Shown piece by piece: positions 24,654 through 32,194 of a DNA stretch of 64,000 bases. The DNA is from a virus. Both the position numbers and the translations under genes were made by a program. The notes under the pieces were generated by a model. The model saw only the letters and a list, made by a program, of their open reading frames with translations. It was not told the DNA's origin and did no database searches. The stretch is taken from positions 366,230-430,229 of IMG/VR virus record IMGVR_UViG_3300044796_000657; one strand, 5' to 3'. Numbering within the stretch: the first letter of the stretch is position 1; each line of letters begins with the position of its first letter.

Positions 24654-24733
24654 GAATATAGGTCGTTTTAAGTCAGTTAAGACTCCGTCAATCGTCTGTT
24701 GCCGGAATAGAGGTTCAAATCCTCTCCTATTCA
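24654..24733 (+). tRNA. tRNA-like element, anticodon unclear
   Basis: T-arm AGAGG-TTCAAAT-CCTCT is intact and CCTATTC partly pairs with GAATATA (5 of 7). An extended anticodon-like arm TCCGTCAA/TTGCCGGA leaves loop TCGTCTG (GTC with C33). It is a degenerate or non-standard tRNA. Confidence 0.4.
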
Positions 24734-24741
24734 CAAACGCA

Positions 24742-24832
24742 ATGGCCGAGGGGTCTAAGCCCCCCATAAACTAGGTAGCGATCCCTAAATTCTGGGACGA
24801 CTTGCTCCGAGTGCCTATGCTGATCAAATTGT
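24742..24832 (+). other. tRNA-like 5' remnant (class II style) and gap
   Basis: ATGGCCGAGGGGTCTAAGCC resembles the D-arm of Leu/Ser tRNAs, but no T-arm or 3' acceptor follows. It reads as a fragment. Confidence 0.35.
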
Positions 24833-24905
24833 ACGGGCTTAGAGAAACGGTTATCTCACAACCCTCATAAGGTTGAAATAGGTGGTTCGACTCCATCAGT
24901 CCGCA
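24833..24905 (+). tRNA. tRNA-Met(CAT), initiator-like
   Basis: Acceptor ACGGGCT/AGTCCGC with an A1:C72 mismatch, D-stem GAGA/TCTC giving A11:U24, anticodon stem CAACC/GGTTG with loop CTCATAA, T-arm GGTGG-TTCGACT-CCATC. The 1:72 mismatch and A11:U24 are initiator features; the three G-C pairs of initiator stems are absent. Confidence 0.88.
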
Positions 24906-24934
24906 TTGATTTTGTAAATTAAATATGATACTAT
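24906..24934 (+). promoter_or_regulatory. Sigma70-like promoter
   Basis: TTGATT and TACTAT with a 17-base spacer, 24 bases before the ATG at 24959. Confidence 0.45.
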
Positions 24935-24958
24935 TGTCGTATCAGAAAGGTTAGTCAG

Positions 24959-25300
24959 ATGCATTACACGCTTTGTAAATATGGGAATGTGTCAGAGAGG
25001 TTGCTGGACACGACATATCCACTGACTTTAACCCCCGATGAAGTTGAGAATATGTTTGACTGCGGTGGCAACCCTCCCGTCCATTGTTACAGCGTCACTC
25101 ACATGCATGTGGTAGATCGTCTGAAAAAAGACCTTCCTGATTACAAATTTAATTTCAATCGGTGTTCGTATATGATTGAAGCGGGTGCCGATGTTTGGAA
25201 CGAGCAATACGAAGGTTTGTATCCTGCTCCCGATGAATTCACGCAAGGCATTCCAGATAGTTCGCCGTTAAATTCAGCGGTTGCTGTTATGCCCGGTTGA
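24959..25300 (+). CDS. Hypothetical protein (113 aa)
   Basis: The gene has a promoter-like region and AGAAAGG upstream. The product starts MHYTLCKYGNVSERLLDTTY. It has Cys, His and aromatic residues but no motif I know. Confidence 0.65.
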   Translation: MHYTLCKYGNVSERLLDTTYPLTLTPDEVENMFDCGGNPPVHCYSVTHMHVVDRLKKDLPDYKFNFNRCSYMIEAGADVWNEQYEGLYPAPDEFTQGIPDSSPLNSAVAVMPG

Positions 25301-25310
25301 TGGAAAATTT

Positions 25311-25382
25311 TGCCTTATAGCTCAACGGTAGAGCGGCGTGCTGTTAACACGAAGGTTGAAGGTTCAAATCCTTCTAGGGCAG
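25311..25382 (+). tRNA. tRNA-Asn(GTT)
   Basis: Acceptor TGCCTTA/TAGGGCA, D-arm GCTC/GAGC, anticodon loop CTGTTAA, T-arm GAAGG-TTCAAAT-CCTTC, discriminator G. Confidence 0.93.
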
Positions 25383-25422
25383 CTTGGTTTGTATTTTTTG
25401 GAAACTCTGTCTAAAGGTCATC

Positions 25423-25731
25423 ATGAAAACGACGCAAAACTTCATCACGTGTAAGCTGGTTTTCGGCTTCGGGTTTAAGAAGGAAGATGTTGTGGCGTTG
25501 TTGGCCAAGTACACGCAAGATGGTGTCATTGCCAATTTCGTTGAAGACATCCATATCGGCTGCAATCGCTTGGCTTTTGCCGTCGTGGACATTCCTGCCT
25601 CTGTTAGCCACCAGTTGGTTAACGATAACGTAGTGAAGGAAATGGATATGCTTGCTTCATATGGCAAGCCTCTATCAATGGCCGAAAACTGCGGGGCTGG
25701 CGGATGCTGTGGTGGTGGTTGCGGACCTTAA
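25423..25731 (+). CDS. Hypothetical protein with Cys-rich tail (102 aa)
   Basis: ATG 25423. A globular alpha/beta part (MKTTQNFITCKLVFGFGFKK at the start) ends in a Cys/Gly tail, NCGAGGCCGGGCGP, that could bind a metal or cross-link. Similar Cys-rich tails end the proteins at 21704 and 41692. Function unknown. Confidence 0.65.
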   Translation: MKTTQNFITCKLVFGFGFKKEDVVALLAKYTQDGVIANFVEDIHIGCNRLAFAVVDIPASVSHQLVNDNVVKEMDMLASYGKPLSMAENCGAGGCCGGGCGP

Positions 25732-25777
25732 TATTGATGGGGCTTAGATCGCCTTAATGTTGTGAAAGAGAAGACTT

Positions 25778-25972
25778 ATGATAAATGTAGAGACAAATGC
25801 TGAGATTAGAGTAAGAGTAGAAAATGCTCTGCGTCGTCGCAATTTGTGGGACGTATTCAAGCAAGAAGGAATAATGGAAGAAGTGATTTCCGATATAACG
25901 AAAATACAAGGCGGTAGAAGTCCGTTATTGTGGTCGCAACTTGAAGATTTCTTGATAGGTTGGAGGGGCTAA
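25778..25972 (+). CDS. Hypothetical protein (64 aa)
   Basis: ATG 25778 after AGAGAAG. Short, helical, charged (MINVETNAEIRVRVENALRR at the start). Function unknown. Confidence 0.6.
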   Translation: MINVETNAEIRVRVENALRRRNLWDVFKQEGIMEEVISDITKIQGGRSPLLWSQLEDFLIGWRG

Positions 25973-26018
25973 AGTGGGCCTCGCCTAAGCCCCCATGTCG
26001 TATTCAGGGAAACGAATC

Positions 26019-26258
26019 ATGGCAACAGTAAAGTTCCAATTTGAAGCTGGCATGGTTGTGCGAAGTGATGTTCGCTCAATCATTAAAAAGTATTGCTTTC
26101 GGTGGAATTATGATTTGGCCATTGAAGAGGATGCCGGATTTTTTTCTACGACTTTTTATTGTAAGGTTAAGTGTCCAGACTCACAAAGCAAACTGGCCAA
26201 GGAACGAATCAATACATTGTTGATCGCATTGAAAAATCAACTTGACAACGGCAAATAG
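26019..26258 (+). CDS. Hypothetical protein (79 aa)
   Basis: I choose ATG 26019 because CAGGGA lies at good distance; an in-frame ATG at 25995 is less likely. MATVKFQFEAGMVVRSDVRS begins a ferredoxin-like alpha/beta fold. Function unknown. Confidence 0.6.
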   Translation: MATVKFQFEAGMVVRSDVRSIIKKYCFRWNYDLAIEEDAGFFSTTFYCKVKCPDSQSKLAKERINTLLIALKNQLDNGK

Positions 26259-26267
26259 GTGTGTATA

Positions 26268-26579
26268 ATGGGTGAAATGTCGCCATTCGCCTCTCGTGGA
26301 AGGGGCTTAGTTAGACAGGGTGTTAAACCTATTTATAACTATGTGAGTGGCCCGTTCGCAACTTACATACAAGCGGACACGTATCGGCGAAATTGTTGTC
26401 ATATGGGGTTTGAGATAGTGACGTTGGATGCGGTGACGGGCGGCGGATTTCGTCCCCCGAACTATCCATCCTACGGTTTCTATATTGTTCACCATCTGAA
26501 TAAACATCCACAAACGCCACCACCCGAACCAGTTGTTAAATCAACTTTCAAAACCTACTTTCGTGAGGCAAAAAAATGA
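26268..26579 (+). CDS. Hypothetical protein (103 aa)
   Basis: ATG 26268 (MGEMSPFASRGRGLVRQGVK); GTG 26259 is an alternative. It has a basic N-terminus and a Pro-rich C-terminal half. Its stop is in the same frame as the TrpRS-like gene that follows with no ATG between them. Confidence 0.55.
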   Translation: MGEMSPFASRGRGLVRQGVKPIYNYVSGPFATYIQADTYRRNCCHMGFEIVTLDAVTGGGFRPPNYPSYGFYIVHHLNKHPQTPPPEPVVKSTFKTYFREAKK

Positions 26580-26615
26580 CTATGGTGTTACTTTGGCTCT
26601 AAGAACCTTTGCGGT

Positions 26616-27305
26616 TTGCGTCCTACGGGTCGCCTTCATATCGGTCACTACTTCTCGGTAATCTTGCCGGGTCGTGATGGGGCTGAAGTCCTCATAGCCA
26701 ATTATCACGCTCCGCAAGAAACCAACTTGGAGGAGCTTGTTAAAGTTCTCAACAAATTCGGTGTAAACCAAATCAGAATGCAGCGTGATGTATTCAATGC
26801 CGAACTTTACTTCCGCCTTCTCTCAATTGCCGGTTTTGGCGATTTAGCCAGAATGCCGCAATTCAAATCGGCTGATGAAGACAAACAAACTGGTCAACTA
26901 CTCACCTATCCAGTCTTGATGACACACGATGTCGTCGGCTATGAGAACGTGTTGGTAGGTGAAGATCAGAAGGTGCATTTGGAATACGCTCGTAGGCTAA
27001 TTCGCAAATACAACAAAACCTTTAATGAAGAAGTTGTTTTGCCTCGTCCGATGATTGTTGGCGGGAAAGTTAAGGACTTGCGGAAGCCGACTGAAAAGAT
27101 GAGCAAGTCGTCACCTGATGGTTGTTTGTTCCTTGACGATACGCCCGACGATATTCGTACAAAATTGAAGGCAGCAACCACGACACCGGAAGGGATAGAG
27201 AACCTTTCTACATTGTACACTCATTTTGTTGGGCCTACAGTGCCTTCTATGAATTCTGAGCTTAAGTCTCAGTTGGCAGATGCTTTGATTGAGGCTTTTA
27301 AATAA
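26616..27305 (+). CDS. trpS: TrpRS-like class I aminoacyl-tRNA synthetase, short form
   Basis: The frame has the TrpRS signature RPTGRLHIGHY with the HIGH box near residues 8-11 and KMSKS at 161-165, with MTHDVVGYENVLVGEDQ between them. At about 229 residues it is about 100 short of usual TrpRS; the C-terminal anticodon-binding helices are reduced. Within its own frame only TTG 26616 can start it, leaving no residues before the first conserved motif. A +1 shift from ATG 26582 at CTC-TAA would add 11 residues. Partner to the tRNA-Trp at 19238. Confidence 0.85.
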   Translation: MRPTGRLHIGHYFSVILPGRDGAEVLIANYHAPQETNLEELVKVLNKFGVNQIRMQRDVFNAELYFRLLSIAGFGDLARMPQFKSADEDKQTGQLLTYPVLMTHDVVGYENVLVGEDQKVHLEYARRLIRKYNKTFNEEVVLPRPMIVGGKVKDLRKPTEKMSKSSPDGCLFLDDTPDDIRTKLKAATTTPEGIENLSTLYTHFVGPTVPSMNSELKSQLADALIEAFK

Positions 27306-27324
27306 TCTTGGCAAAGGAAACGCC

Positions 27325-27507
27325 ATGCAAACCGCACCGTTAGGTCATTGGATAGCATTTTTCCTTTCCATGATCACATTGATATTTTTATCAGTGGTTC
27401 CAGCAACCGATTTATCAGTTAATCAAAAACTGATTACTGCTGTTTATTTATTTCTATTTGGCCTTATTGGATTTCTAATTGGGCGAATTGGAACAAAAAA
27501 AGATTGA
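27325..27507 (+). CDS. Small membrane protein (60 aa)
   Basis: ATG 27325 after AAAGGAAA. Two transmembrane helices (HWIAFFLSMITLIFLSVV and LITAVYLFLFGLIGFLIG) with a short loop. Function unknown; could be a holin-like or inner-membrane protein. Confidence 0.65.
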   Translation: MQTAPLGHWIAFFLSMITLIFLSVVPATDLSVNQKLITAVYLFLFGLIGFLIGRIGTKKD

Positions 27508-27532
27508 CTTTCTGTAATGATGCGGGTATAGT
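27504..27532 (+). promoter_or_regulatory. Sigma70-like promoter
   Basis: TTGACT and TATAGT with a 17-base spacer, 52 bases before the GlyRS-like gene. Confidence 0.6.
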
Positions 27533-27584
27533 ATCTCTATGAAACCCGGCTAGACCAAGGCCGATACTTTATGAGGATTTTGCG

Positions 27585-28310
27585 ATGGAAGCGTTGTATG
27601 ACAAAAATGGCTTAATGTTTTATTCGGAGCGGGAAGTCAAGTTGCGGGAACAGTTCCGTGATTACTTTGCGGATCGAATGAGGGAAACGTTGTTAGCGAC
27701 GAATCCTATGTGGCGGTTTTTGATGGTGGAAGCACCTCTGTTAACGCCCAACAAACACATCAACAAGAATTACACTGCCGAAGATGTATTCGTGTGTGAC
27801 GATCTAACCTTAAGGCCGGAAACGACGCCGGGTACTTATCAGTGGATTCGTTCCAAGTTTGATGACAGCAACAGTGGTTTTCGTCCCCCGATTTGCGTTT
27901 GGCAATACGGCAAGAGTTTTCGGCAAGAACAGGATCAAGTATCAAAGCATTGCCGGTTCAAAGAGTTTTACCAGCAGGAATTCCAGTGCGTCTTTACGTC
28001 GGATACTGCGAATGATTATCACACGGTTTTACAAAAACCGGTTGAAAAGATGATTCGTGATATGATTGGCTTGCCGACTCGGTTGGTGGTTAGTGATCGG
28101 TTGCCGGATTACAGCAAGAGTACAATGGATATCGAAGTAGACAACGGCGACAAGTGGATGGAAGTTTGTAGTATGAGCCTGCGAACCGATTTTCCCGGTA
28201 CGGTCAGTTTCACGACCAAAACGAAGGTTGTGGAAAGGGATCTGTTGGTTGCGGAGGTTGCCATCGGTTTAGATCGGTGTGTTTACAATTTCCTGCAAAG
28301 GGTAGATTAA
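27585..28310 (+). CDS. Compact GlyRS-like class II aminoacyl-tRNA synthetase
   Basis: This 241-aa protein is a class II catalytic core. LRPETTPGTYQWI matches the GlyRS LRPETAQG segment, FRQEQDQ plus RFKEFYQQEFQC is motif 2, and the late GLDRCVYNF fits motif 3. There is no anticodon-binding domain, which normally gives GlyRS over 400 residues. It may aminoacylate a phage tRNA such as Gly(TCC) without reading the anticodon, or act on another acceptor. Own promoter upstream. Confidence 0.75.
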   Translation: MEALYDKNGLMFYSEREVKLREQFRDYFADRMRETLLATNPMWRFLMVEAPLLTPNKHINKNYTAEDVFVCDDLTLRPETTPGTYQWIRSKFDDSNSGFRPPICVWQYGKSFRQEQDQVSKHCRFKEFYQQEFQCVFTSDTANDYHTVLQKPVEKMIRDMIGLPTRLVVSDRLPDYSKSTMDIEVDNGDKWMEVCSMSLRTDFPGTVSFTTKTKVVERDLLVAEVAIGLDRCVYNFLQRVD

Positions 28311-28576
28311 TGCGTGATTTTATTCGCTGGTTATTAGCTGGCATTTGCTTGATTATTGCCTTGAACTGCATAGTAGAGGTTTACTTTGTTATGCGGGCGG
28401 CAGAGAGCTTGAAGCATTACACCAAAGTTAAGTTTTATGTTCCTTCGGGATGTGATCTTTACATTGAGGGGCAGAAAAGCAGGTTGCCAGTCTACTTGAA
28501 TAAAGAACACGTGTACAAGATGGAATTTCGGCGTGGTGATGTTGTTGAGAAGCAGTGGGACTATAAACCAGAGTGA
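28310..28576 (+). CDS. Membrane-anchored hypothetical protein (88 aa)
   Basis: ATG shares one base with the previous stop (TAATG). One N-terminal transmembrane helix (WLLAGICLIIALNCIVEVYF) and a beta-rich soluble part. Function unknown. Confidence 0.65.
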   Translation: MRDFIRWLLAGICLIIALNCIVEVYFVMRAAESLKHYTKVKFYVPSGCDLYIEGQKSRLPVYLNKEHVYKMEFRRGDVVEKQWDYKPE

Positions 28577-28579
28577 TTT

Positions 28580-28807
28580 ATGTGTTTAGACTTTTTAGCC
28601 TTTTGTGTTGTTCTTTTCCTTTTGCTAAGTGTAACAGGACGACCGCACGATCAAAAGAATGATGCTCTTTTCCCGAAACCAAAACCTGTGTCGCCCCGCA
28701 AAGGTCGCAGATTGGAACGAGAGTTATTTCAATGGGTGCGTATAAACTCAATGCGGTTTCACCATTGGCTTTGTGGAATTTTGATGCGATGTCGTCTAGG
28801 CCGGTAG
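28580..28807 (+). CDS. Membrane-anchored basic protein (75 aa)
   Basis: An N-terminal hydrophobic helix (FLAFCVVLFLLLSV) is followed by a Lys/Arg-rich part. The 3' end runs 23 bases into tRNA-Gln(CTG), so the C-terminus is encoded by tRNA sequence. Function unknown. Confidence 0.55.
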   Translation: MCLDFLAFCVVLFLLLSVTGRPHDQKNDALFPKPKPVSPRKGRRLERELFQWVRINSMRFHHWLCGILMRCRLGR

Positions 28808-28857
28808 GACAACTGTCTCTGAAGCAGTTTACGAAGGTTCAAATCCTTCCGTCGCAA
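28785..28857 (+). tRNA. tRNA-Gln(CTG)
   Basis: Acceptor TGCGATG/CGTCGCA, anticodon stem ACTGT/GCAGT with loop CTCTGAA, T-arm GAAGG-TTCAAAT-CCTTC. Confidence 0.93.
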
Positions 28858-28884
28858 CTTTTTACTTAACTAAATAAACTAATC

Positions 28885-29121
28885 ATGAATGTAATCCGTA
28901 GTAAATATTTTTACCAAATCAGTCACTTTATTTCTGGCTCGCCGGAAAATATGCAAAAAGTTGATGAGAACTTTCTGAGGCAAATCGAAGAGATAGCCGG
29001 GATACAGGAAGAGGATGTTTATTCGTGGAGATTCGATGTATACTCACAATACCTCCAAGGGCGTTGTCAGTTGGTCGATGAAAGAATGGGACATGTACTT
29101 GCCGACATAGGACAAGTATGA
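28885..29121 (+). CDS. Hypothetical protein (78 aa)
   Basis: ATG 28885. Charged helical protein (MNVIRSKYFYQISHFISGSP at the start). It ends at the base before tRNA-Gln(TTG). Function unknown. Confidence 0.6.
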   Translation: MNVIRSKYFYQISHFISGSPENMQKVDENFLRQIEEIAGIQEEDVYSWRFDVYSQYLQGRCQLVDERMGHVLADIGQV

Positions 29122-29194
29122 TGGGGTTTCGTCTAATCTGGTAGGACAACTGTCTTTGGAACAGTCTGTGAAGGTTCAAATCCTTCAACCCCAA
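29122..29194 (+). tRNA. tRNA-Gln(TTG)
   Basis: Acceptor TGGGGTT/AACCCCA perfect, loop CTTTGGA, T-arm GAAGG-TTCAAAT-CCTTC. Close relative of the Gln(CTG) gene. Confidence 0.93.
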
Positions 29195-29212
29195 TTATAG
29201 GGAGGCGTATAT

Positions 29213-29611
29213 ATGATATGTGAAAGAATGTGGCGCAACTGCATTATTAAGCATCTGAATATTGCTAATATTTGGCGAAATGCTGACGCAGATCGTATCA
29301 AGCCTGCCAAGCAAGACATATTTTGGGTAGAGGCTTCATTGGCCGATGCTTCTTATCTTATGTCTTACGTACACGATGAAGATCATATTAGCCGTATTCG
29401 GTTTGCTATCAAAGGGGTTCAGGTGTCCCCTCGCAAAATGAACTTCATTGTTTCTCGAAATGGGCTTTTTGTTCAATACTATCCGATGTTAAGTTTTGAT
29501 TCGCCGGGGATAAAATGGGAAAAAGTTCATCCATTTTCATTTTCCAGTTTTGCTGAAATGAACAAGAAGATTCCTGTAGTTGCGGAAAAGATTTATTGTG
29601 GTGATTTGTGA
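29213..29611 (+). CDS. Hypothetical protein (132 aa)
   Basis: ATG 29213 after GGGAGG. No motif recognised; alpha/beta with a central charged helix. It ends 3 bases before tRNA-Asp. Confidence 0.65.
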   Translation: MICERMWRNCIIKHLNIANIWRNADADRIKPAKQDIFWVEASLADASYLMSYVHDEDHISRIRFAIKGVQVSPRKMNFIVSRNGLFVQYYPMLSFDSPGIKWEKVHPFSFSSFAEMNKKIPVVAEKIYCGDL

Positions 29612-29614
29612 TAG

Positions 29615-29688
29615 GGCAACGTGGTGTAGTGGTTTCTGCATGTCTGGTTGTCAACCAGTTGGTGCGAGTTCGATTCTCGTCGTTGTCG
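29615..29688 (+). tRNA. tRNA-Asp(GTC)
   Basis: Acceptor GGCAACG/CGTTGTC, anticodon stem TCTGG/CCAGT with loop TTGTCAA, T-arm GCGAG-TTCGATT-CTCGT. Confidence 0.92.
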
Positions 29689-29702
29689 TTTTTAGGTGAA
29701 AG

Positions 29703-29993
29703 ATGAAGAGTTTATCCGAAATATACTCGGAAGTTAAGAAGGTGCCTTTTCGGGTGCGAAATGTTGAGACGAATGAAGATTGGTTTATTGTGATGGTAAC
29801 TTTGGCACAAAATCGTCCGGTGATAATGTCGGCAATAAGATTAGAGGGATGTTCGTTTACGAAATATCAATATTCAGCTAGTCATAAAGTATATGCTTTG
29901 TTATCATCAAAAGAAGAATGTGTTTTTTGGCAAGGCTTAAGTCATCAACAGGCTACTTTCAGGGCTAAATCCTTTTATCGCAGGGCATCATGA
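29703..29993 (+). CDS. Unknown protein, paralogue of next gene (96 aa)
   Basis: ATG 29703. FRVRNVETNEDW aligns with FRVRDINTLEDF of the next gene, and ALLSSKEE with ALLSTLPE. Tandem paralogues overlapping by ATGA. Function unknown. Confidence 0.65.
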   Translation: MKSLSEIYSEVKKVPFRVRNVETNEDWFIVMVTLAQNRPVIMSAIRLEGCSFTKYQYSASHKVYALLSSKEECVFWQGLSHQQATFRAKSFYRRAS

Positions 29994-30358
29994 CACCGAA
30001 AAGTATTGCCCAATTATGGGTAGAGCTTAATGGCCCAACATCTTTTCGAGTGAGGGATATTAATACATTGGAAGACTTTGTAACTTGTTACAAATATGAA
30101 TGGAAATGTGAAAATGGCGTTCCAGTATTAGTGGCTTTGGAAGCTGCCGATAATATGGAAAAGTCCATGATCAAAATAGATGCTAATGAAAAAAGATTTG
30201 CATTACTTTCAACGCTGCCTGAAATTAAGAAATACACAGAAATGCCTCCGTCAACTTGTGTATACTTTGTAAAAGGTGAATATCGTAAAGCAAAAGAAAA
30301 GATTGCGAAAGAAGCGAGACAACCTGTTCATAGCACTTATGAGCATGATTATAGTTAA
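29990..30358 (+). CDS. Unknown protein, paralogue of previous gene (122 aa)
   Basis: ATG overlaps the previous stop. Shares the FRVRD-x6-ED core and has a longer basic C-terminus (GEYRKAKEKIAKEARQ). Function unknown. Confidence 0.65.
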   Translation: MTPKSIAQLWVELNGPTSFRVRDINTLEDFVTCYKYEWKCENGVPVLVALEAADNMEKSMIKIDANEKRFALLSTLPEIKKYTEMPPSTCVYFVKGEYRKAKEKIAKEARQPVHSTYEHDYS

Positions 30359-30361
30359 TAT

Positions 30362-30434
30362 GGTGGATATGGTGTAGTGGTCTGCACAAATGTTTGTGAA
30401 GCAAAAGGTGCGAGTTCGATCCTCGTTATCCACC
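30362..30434 (+). tRNA. tRNA-His(GTG)
   Basis: Acceptor GTGGATA/TATCCAC plus an extra G at -1 opposite C73, the His identity feature. Loop TTGTGAA on a weak anticodon stem; T-arm GCGAG-TTCGATC-CTCGT. Confidence 0.9.
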
Positions 30435-30454
30435 CTTTTTTATAGAGAGAAATC

Positions 30455-30889
30455 ATGCGATATACTAAAAAGTTCAGCAGTGTTGCTGCCGAAGAAGTAA
30501 AGGCCAGAGAGAGCATAAGAAAAATGTTTCATAAGGACATCAAATCAGATAAGATATTCAAAAGAATAATCAAAAAACAAGCTACTGCAATTTCGGAAGC
30601 AGAGCATGCACTTAGACTTGCTAGACTTTCAAGAGCTGGACTCAGTGCCCAAGCTAGTCGGATATTACAAGTTAATAATTTGTTGCCTGTATCAATGGTG
30701 GTGTTGAATAACGCTGTCATTGGAAAGACGGTTGCCAATGCCGAATCGGAGTTGAAAAAAATGGGTTATGAAATGCGAGTCGTCATGGATGATGGGGAAA
30801 GATTGGTTGTGACGGAAGACTTGCATAATCGCCGGGCGAATGTTGAAAAGCTCAACAACACGATCATGAGAGTTATTGACGTACGTTAA
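30455..30889 (+). CDS. I78 inhibitor-like protein (144 aa)
   Basis: The first 70 residues are a basic helical region. The C-terminal domain VIGKTVANAESELKKMGYEM, then VVTEDLHNRRANVEKLNN matches the I78/potato-inhibitor-like fold: GKTVxxAE helix, then T-x-D...RxNV inhibitory loop region. Such proteins block serine proteases; a phage could use it to protect its proteins. A weaker relative is at 18056. The stop ends at the base before the tRNA-like element at 30890. Confidence 0.6.
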   Translation: MRYTKKFSSVAAEEVKARESIRKMFHKDIKSDKIFKRIIKKQATAISEAEHALRLARLSRAGLSAQASRILQVNNLLPVSMVVLNNAVIGKTVANAESELKKMGYEMRVVMDDGERLVVTEDLHNRRANVEKLNNTIMRVIDVR

Positions 30890-30996
30890 CTGGTTGTAGT
30901 TTATCGACGGTTAAAATTACAATTAGGGAAAACGTGACTAATCCAAGTTATGTTGCCCATATAATTGAGAAACGGGTTCAAATCCCGTCAGCCAGA
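30890..30996 (+). tRNA. Oversized tRNA (107 nt), possibly Gly(GCC)
   Basis: Acceptor CTGGTTG/CAGCCAG is perfect, D-arm GTTT/AAAT and T-arm ACGGG-TTCAAAT-CCCGT are good. The core is about 32 bases too long, with an extra hairpin ATTAG/CTAAT. The best anticodon arm is TTATG-TTGCCCA-TATAA (GCC). Another folding is CAATT/AATTG with a 38-base loop. Either an intron-like insertion or an extra arm. Confidence 0.55.
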
Positions 30997-31024
30997 TTTT
31001 TGATAGTTTTCACTAACTTAAGTT

Positions 31025-31276
31025 ATGGAATCAATCAAACAAAAACACGTTGACCCTGTTTGGGGTGAATGTACTCTAATTTTCGCACCAGAAGCCGCCC
31101 AAGATATGGCTATGTACCAAATGATGTCCGACATGCCAAGATCGGGTGAAATTAGGGAACAAGAGGTAAAAGATTGGCGAACAATTAATAGTTTGATTTC
31201 AGAATTGTACTGGACAACAGATTTCAAATATGGTAGTATTGATGGGGAATTAGACCCCTTTGGATACTACGAATGA
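31025..31276 (+). CDS. Hypothetical protein (83 aa)
   Basis: ATG 31025; overlaps the NadD-like gene by 4 bases. Starts MESIKQKHVDPVWGECTLIF; acidic. Function unknown, possibly linked to NAD synthesis by position. Confidence 0.65.
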   Translation: MESIKQKHVDPVWGECTLIFAPEAAQDMAMYQMMSDMPRSGEIREQEVKDWRTINSLISELYWTTDFKYGSIDGELDPFGYYE

Positions 31277-31836
31277 AAATCAGTATTTTGGGTCTGTCAG
31301 CCAATCCAGTTACAAATGGGCACATAGGTGTTTCTGAACTTATTGTAGCTTCGGGTGCTGTTGATGAAGTATGGTTTTTGCCTTGCTATCATCACATGTA
31401 CGGCAAAGACTTGATTGATTCGTCGCATCGGCTCAAAATGTGCGAGTTGGCAGGAGTTAAGGTTTGTGATTGGGAAGTCAAAAATGGAAAATCTGGTAAG
31501 ACCTACGAAACTGTCGTCGGTTTGAAGAAGGAATTTCCCGAACATGAATTCTCTTGGATTATTGGCTCTGACAACGCAGACACAATACACAAATGGTACA
31601 ACTACGAAGAATTGGTGAATACAATTCCGTTCCTAGTTGTCCAAAGAGCGGGTAGTCCACTAAAAGGCGGCTGGTACGATTATCCCCCGCACAAAGTCAT
31701 TCCCACGAAATGGGTAAATGAAATAAGCTCCACTTTGGTGAGAGCAATGGTCAAGAGTGGCGATCCCAAAGTTGTTGATCTTGTACCGGCGAGTGTCCTA
31801 GATTACATTCGCAAACACAATTTTTACAAAGGTTAA
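31273..31836 (+). CDS. nadD: Nicotinate/nicotinamide mononucleotide adenylyltransferase
   Basis: This 187-aa protein is a nucleotidyltransferase of the NadD/NMNAT family. The N-terminal GLSANPVTNGHIG replaces the usual GxFxPxHxGH; ISSTLVRAMV near the C-terminus is the ISSTxxR motif; and VLDYIRKHNFY ends the fold. It makes NaAD or NAD from mononucleotide and ATP. With NadE at 52750 it gives the last two NAD synthesis steps. ATG overlaps the gene upstream. Confidence 0.85.
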   Translation: MKISILGLSANPVTNGHIGVSELIVASGAVDEVWFLPCYHHMYGKDLIDSSHRLKMCELAGVKVCDWEVKNGKSGKTYETVVGLKKEFPEHEFSWIIGSDNADTIHKWYNYEELVNTIPFLVVQRAGSPLKGGWYDYPPHKVIPTKWVNEISSTLVRAMVKSGDPKVVDLVPASVLDYIRKHNFYKG

Positions 31837-31837
31837 T

Positions 31838-32185
31838 ATGAAAGTCACCATCACCCCCAAAGCCGTTGCCGAAGTTCGTCGTATTATTACCGAACAATTG
31901 GCAGAAGAAACCAAAGAAAACGAAAAGACTTATCTGCGGATTCGGGTTCAAGGCGGTGGCTGTTCTGGCTTCCAACACAAATTGGATTTGTCCAGTGAAA
32001 TCAACGAAAAGATCGACACCGTCATGGTTGTCGAAGGCGTTGATGTGGTTATTGATAAGAGAAGTGCCTTGTATCTGGATGGCGTGGTTGTGGATTTCTT
32101 GGATGAAATTAACAACCGTGGATTCAGTGTCAAAAATCCGAATTCCAAAGGTACATGCGGTTGTGGTAGCTCCTTCACAATGTAA
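31838..32185 (+). CDS. A-type Fe-S cluster carrier (HesB/ErpA/IscA-like)
   Basis: This 115-aa protein has the three conserved Cys: VQGGGCSGFQHKL and the C-terminal GTCGCGSSF. The order and length match ErpA/IscA proteins that hold and pass on [2Fe-2S] or [4Fe-4S] clusters. One base separates it from the NadD-like gene. It could support a Fe-S enzyme made by the phage or host. Confidence 0.93.
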   Translation: MKVTITPKAVAEVRRIITEQLAEETKENEKTYLRIRVQGGGCSGFQHKLDLSSEINEKIDTVMVVEGVDVVIDKRSALYLDGVVVDFLDEINNRGFSVKNPNSKGTCGCGSSFTM

Positions 32186-32194
32186 GGCGATCCA

